Assembly (NCBI GenBank): GCA_005801025.1
Contig: SYDZ01000221.1
Location: 1-9,062 of the forward strand
From: Actinomycetota bacterium
Lineage (GTDB): Bacteria > Actinomycetota > Acidimicrobiia > Acidimicrobiales > Ilumatobacteraceae
Reading direction: 5' to 3'
Length of the DNA stretch: 9,062 nt
Shown here piece by piece: positions 7,327-9,062 of this stretch (position 1 is the stretch's first letter; each line of letters begins with the position of its first letter). Below the pieces are notes generated by a model that ran no database searches, had not been told where the DNA came from, and worked only from the letters and a program-made list of their open reading frames with translations. The position numbers and the translations under genes were made by a program.

Positions 7327-8253
7327 TTAGATAGTGATGAGAAATGGGGCGACCTCAGCAGCAAAGGCCGCGATTTGGTCACATAGTTCCTGACAACTTT
7401 GGGCTTTGAAACGAACTTGCAATTGATTGACCCCACTGGCAGCACCAGCAAGAATTCTTTCAGCAATTGATTGTGCTGAACCAGTTAGCGTCGCCTCACC
7501 AACATCAAATGTCGGCTCACCGACATATAAAAACGGCGTAATGTGACCAATCATGAAATTTTCCGCATGGCGTCCGATACGAGCCCATTCCTCGTTGAGG
7601 ATGTCGATCATGCCCGCATCTGATGGACCCTGGGGCAACCATCCATCGCCCAGTCGCGCAGCCCGCTTGATTGCTGCTGGGCTGGATCCTGCAACCCAGA
7701 TTGGAGGACGAGGTGACTGAGTGGGAAGCGGACGAGCACCAAAGCCATTCACAAATTCATTCTCGAGCAGCATTGCCAATTCAGGAATTCCAGAATCTAA
7801 AGCTTTCCCACGATGATGAAAATCGATACCAAGAAGTTCAAACTCCGCTTGAGCATGACCAGCGCCAATACCAATGAACGCACGACCATCACTGAGATGA
7901 TCAAGAGTGGCGAACTGCTTGGCTGCAATACGTGGATTGCGATAGGGCAGAACATAAACGTGAGAGAGCAGGCCCACTCTGCTGGTCATTCCTGCGATCC
8001 AACTCAAGGTGGCAATCGGGTCAGCCCAATGAGTGCCCATCCCCCCTGCCACCGATTCGGGGAGAGCCACATGATCGCATACCCCAACGTAGGCAAATCC
8101 GCTCTCATCACACGCTTTGGCCATCATCGCGAGTTCGTGCGGTCCAGCCGTTCGCTCCCAATCGGCAACGAAATAGGCGCTCTGCGCCTGCACTGGTAAC
8201 TGCATTCCGTAAATCCGCCGTCCCTGCGGAACCGTGAACATCTCTCTATTCAT
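7327..8253 (-). CDS. LLM-class F420-dependent oxidoreductase, short form (TIGR03619-like)
   Basis: A 308-residue luciferase-like TIM-barrel protein from a different branch than the one at 550-1590. Diagnostic blocks are CDHVALPES (59-67), VYVLPYRNPRIAAKQFATLD (99-118), HLSDGRAFIGIGAGHAQAEF (119-138) with LLGIDFHHRG (140-149), and PIWVAGSSPAAIKRAARLGD (184-203) with GWLP (204-207). These fit F420-dependent oxidoreductases of the Rv2161c-type family, and the length is normal. Substrate is unknown. The start at 8253 has no good Shine-Dalgarno sequence. An in-frame ATG at 8241 would shorten it by 4 residues, and both keep the first beta strand (RRIYGMQLP). It lies 33 bases after the ABC permease gene and 35 before the AttH/CrtC-like gene, so an operon is likely. 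By position, an LLM-type enzyme next to an SsuC-type permease is reminiscent of sulfonate-utilisation loci, though SsuD itself is longer and uses FMNH2. Confidence 0.88.
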   Translation of the reverse strand: MNREMFTVPQGRRIYGMQLPVQAQSAYFVADWERTAGPHELAMMAKACDESGFAYVGVCDHVALPESVAGGMGTHWADPIATLSWIAGMTSRVGLLSHVYVLPYRNPRIAAKQFATLDHLSDGRAFIGIGAGHAQAEFELLGIDFHHRGKALDSGIPELAMLLENEFVNGFGARPLPTQSPRPPIWVAGSSPAAIKRAARLGDGWLPQGPSDAGMIDILNEEWARIGRHAENFMIGHITPFLYVGEPTFDVGEATLTGSAQSIAERILAGAASGVNQLQVRFKAQSCQELCDQIAAFAAEVAPFLITI

Positions 8254-8265
8254 CTAGACCACACT

Positions 8266-8283
8266 AGGTGAGGACGCCCACCT
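8266..8283 (-). repeat. Short inverted repeat between the permease and F420 oxidoreductase genes
   Basis: AGGTG (8266-8270) and CACCT (8279-8283) can pair as a 5-base-pair stem around an 8-base loop, with a possible sixth G-U pair. No run of T follows on the minus strand, so it does not look like an intrinsic terminator. It could be a message-processing or attenuation element, or chance. Confidence 0.3.
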
Positions 8284-8286
8284 GCG

Positions 8287-9062
8287 TTAAACCCGTCGGT
8301 CCACCAAACGCTCAACAAGACCGATCAACTGAGTGATGACAACTGCCATGAGAACTGAAGTGGTGGCAACGGTCCAAATCATTCCATAATCCAATTTGCC
8401 ACGAGATTCGTTGAGCAGATTTCCGAGTCCATTACCAGTTGCTAAATATTCGGCGATCATGACTCCGAGTAACGCTCTCGGTGCAGCAAGTCGAGCTGCT
8501 GTCACCAAAGCCGGCACAGCACCAGGCAGACCGACGAAGCGCAGTGTTTTTAATCGTCCGCCACCGCTCACACGTACGACATCAATCGCTGCTGGGGATG
8601 TACTTGCCAAAGCCTGAGTGATGGTCACAAATGATGGGAAGAATGTGACTGAGATACACACCACTACTGTGGCTAAAAAATCTCGGCCGAAGATCAAGAC
8701 GATCAACGGTGTCAATGCGGGTAGTGGCATCGTCTGAGAAATAAGAGCGAATGGTAATACTGTTCGTCCAAGAGTTGGTCGCAGACTGAGCACCACGGCA
8801 AGCAACAGCGCGGCGAACAACCCGCAGAGCAAACCGATAAATGCCACGGGCAAGGTTTCACTATAAGCGTCGAATAAACGTGTTCGAGAAGCTGCCGCAC
8901 GCGCACCCACTGTGAGATAGCGAAAAACCGCAAGCGGAGATTTAGCCACAATGGGCGACATATCCAAGATTTTAAGAACACCTGCCCACACACCGAGAAC
9001 GACGCTCACCGATACCGCAACGCCAAGAAGGCGTTTCCACCATGGACCCGAATTCGTTGAAG
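8287..9062 (-). CDS. ABC transporter permease, SsuC/TauC-like (5' end beyond window)
   Basis: Inner-membrane permease of the binding-protein-dependent family that includes taurine, sulfonate, nitrate and pyrimidine-precursor importers. About 257 residues are visible. In that numbering hydrophobic segments lie near 11-33, 66-92, 97-124, 127-150, 183-205 and 228-252. The cytoplasmic coupling loop that contacts the ATPase is VSGGGRLKTLRFVGLPGAVP at 164-183, with the family's Gly at 166-168 and Leu-Pro at 178-179. The downstream block AAPRALLGVMIAEYLATGNG (192-211), then LGNLL, is typical of SsuC/TauC-type permeases. A GTG at 9009 could be mistaken for the start, but the frame stays open to the edge and the extra residues (WWKRLLGVAVS) complete the first membrane helix, so the true start is outside. 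The binding protein and ATPase are not in view and may lie upstream, to the right. The substrate cannot be assigned. Confidence 0.9.
   Translation of the reverse strand, partial: STNSGPWWKRLLGVAVSVSVVLGVWAGVLKILDMSPIVAKSPLAVFRYLTVGARAAASRTRLFDAYSETLPVAFIGLLCGLFAALLLAVVLSLRPTLGRTVLPFALISQTMPLPALTPLIVLIFGRDFLATVVVCISVTFFPSFVTITQALASTSPAAIDVVRVSGGGRLKTLRFVGLPGAVPALVTAARLAAPRALLGVMIAEYLATGNGLGNLLNESRGKLDYGMIWTVATTSVLMAVVITQLIGLVERLVDRRV

Noticed and set aside
7813..8199. Open frame of 128 codons on the plus strand
   Set aside because: It is antisense to the F420 oxidoreductase gene, whose motifs are intact. The translated composition looks like a shadow frame.

Overview
The window looks like part of a chromosome from a high-coding-density actinobacterium of moderate GC (about half G+C by eye). 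The suggestion rests on two different coenzyme-F420-type luciferase-like oxidoreductases, a paired large/small acyl-CoA dehydrogenase of the actinobacterial heterotetramer type, a FadD-type acyl-CoA synthetase and a biotin-carrying acyl-CoA carboxylase alpha chain. A moderate-GC member of the Acidimicrobiia would fit, but that placement is inference. Only about 176 bases are non-coding. I see no RNA genes, mobile elements or CRISPR arrays.

Layout, left to right. (1) Bases 1-532, plus strand: the C-terminal end of a biotin-dependent acyl-CoA carboxylase alpha subunit, cut by the left edge. (2) 550-1590, minus: an F420-dependent oxidoreductase of the Rv3520c-like family, convergent with gene 1. 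(3) 1591-1674: an 84-base divergent intergenic region, the only obvious place for promoters in the left half. (4) 1675-4587, plus: a tight three-gene unit made of a large acyl-CoA dehydrogenase subunit, a small acyl-CoA dehydrogenase subunit starting inside the previous stop codon, and a DUF2889 protein 7 bases further on. (5) 4584-9062, minus: a four-gene unit read right to left. It contains an ABC-transporter permease (5' end beyond the right edge), a second F420-type oxidoreductase, a protein resembling the AttH/CrtC calycin group, and an acyl-CoA synthetase. Units 4 and 5 converge, and their two stop codons share the palindrome CTAG.

Taken together this reads as an organic-acid uptake and catabolism locus. 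The permease would belong to an importer, the ligase would make a CoA thioester, the dehydrogenase pair would introduce an alpha,beta double bond, and the F420 enzymes would act on the substrate or its products. The carboxylase could process a propionyl-CoA-like end product. The substrate cannot be read from the sequence. Similarity of several members to mycobacterial genes of sterol side-chain breakdown makes a steroid, isoprenoid or branched-chain acid a reasonable guess. The most interesting parts are the two poorly characterised proteins (DUF2889 and AttH/CrtC-like) embedded in this pathway. A small but clear DNA-level signal is also present: CTAG is scarce in the genes but concentrated in the short intergenic gaps.
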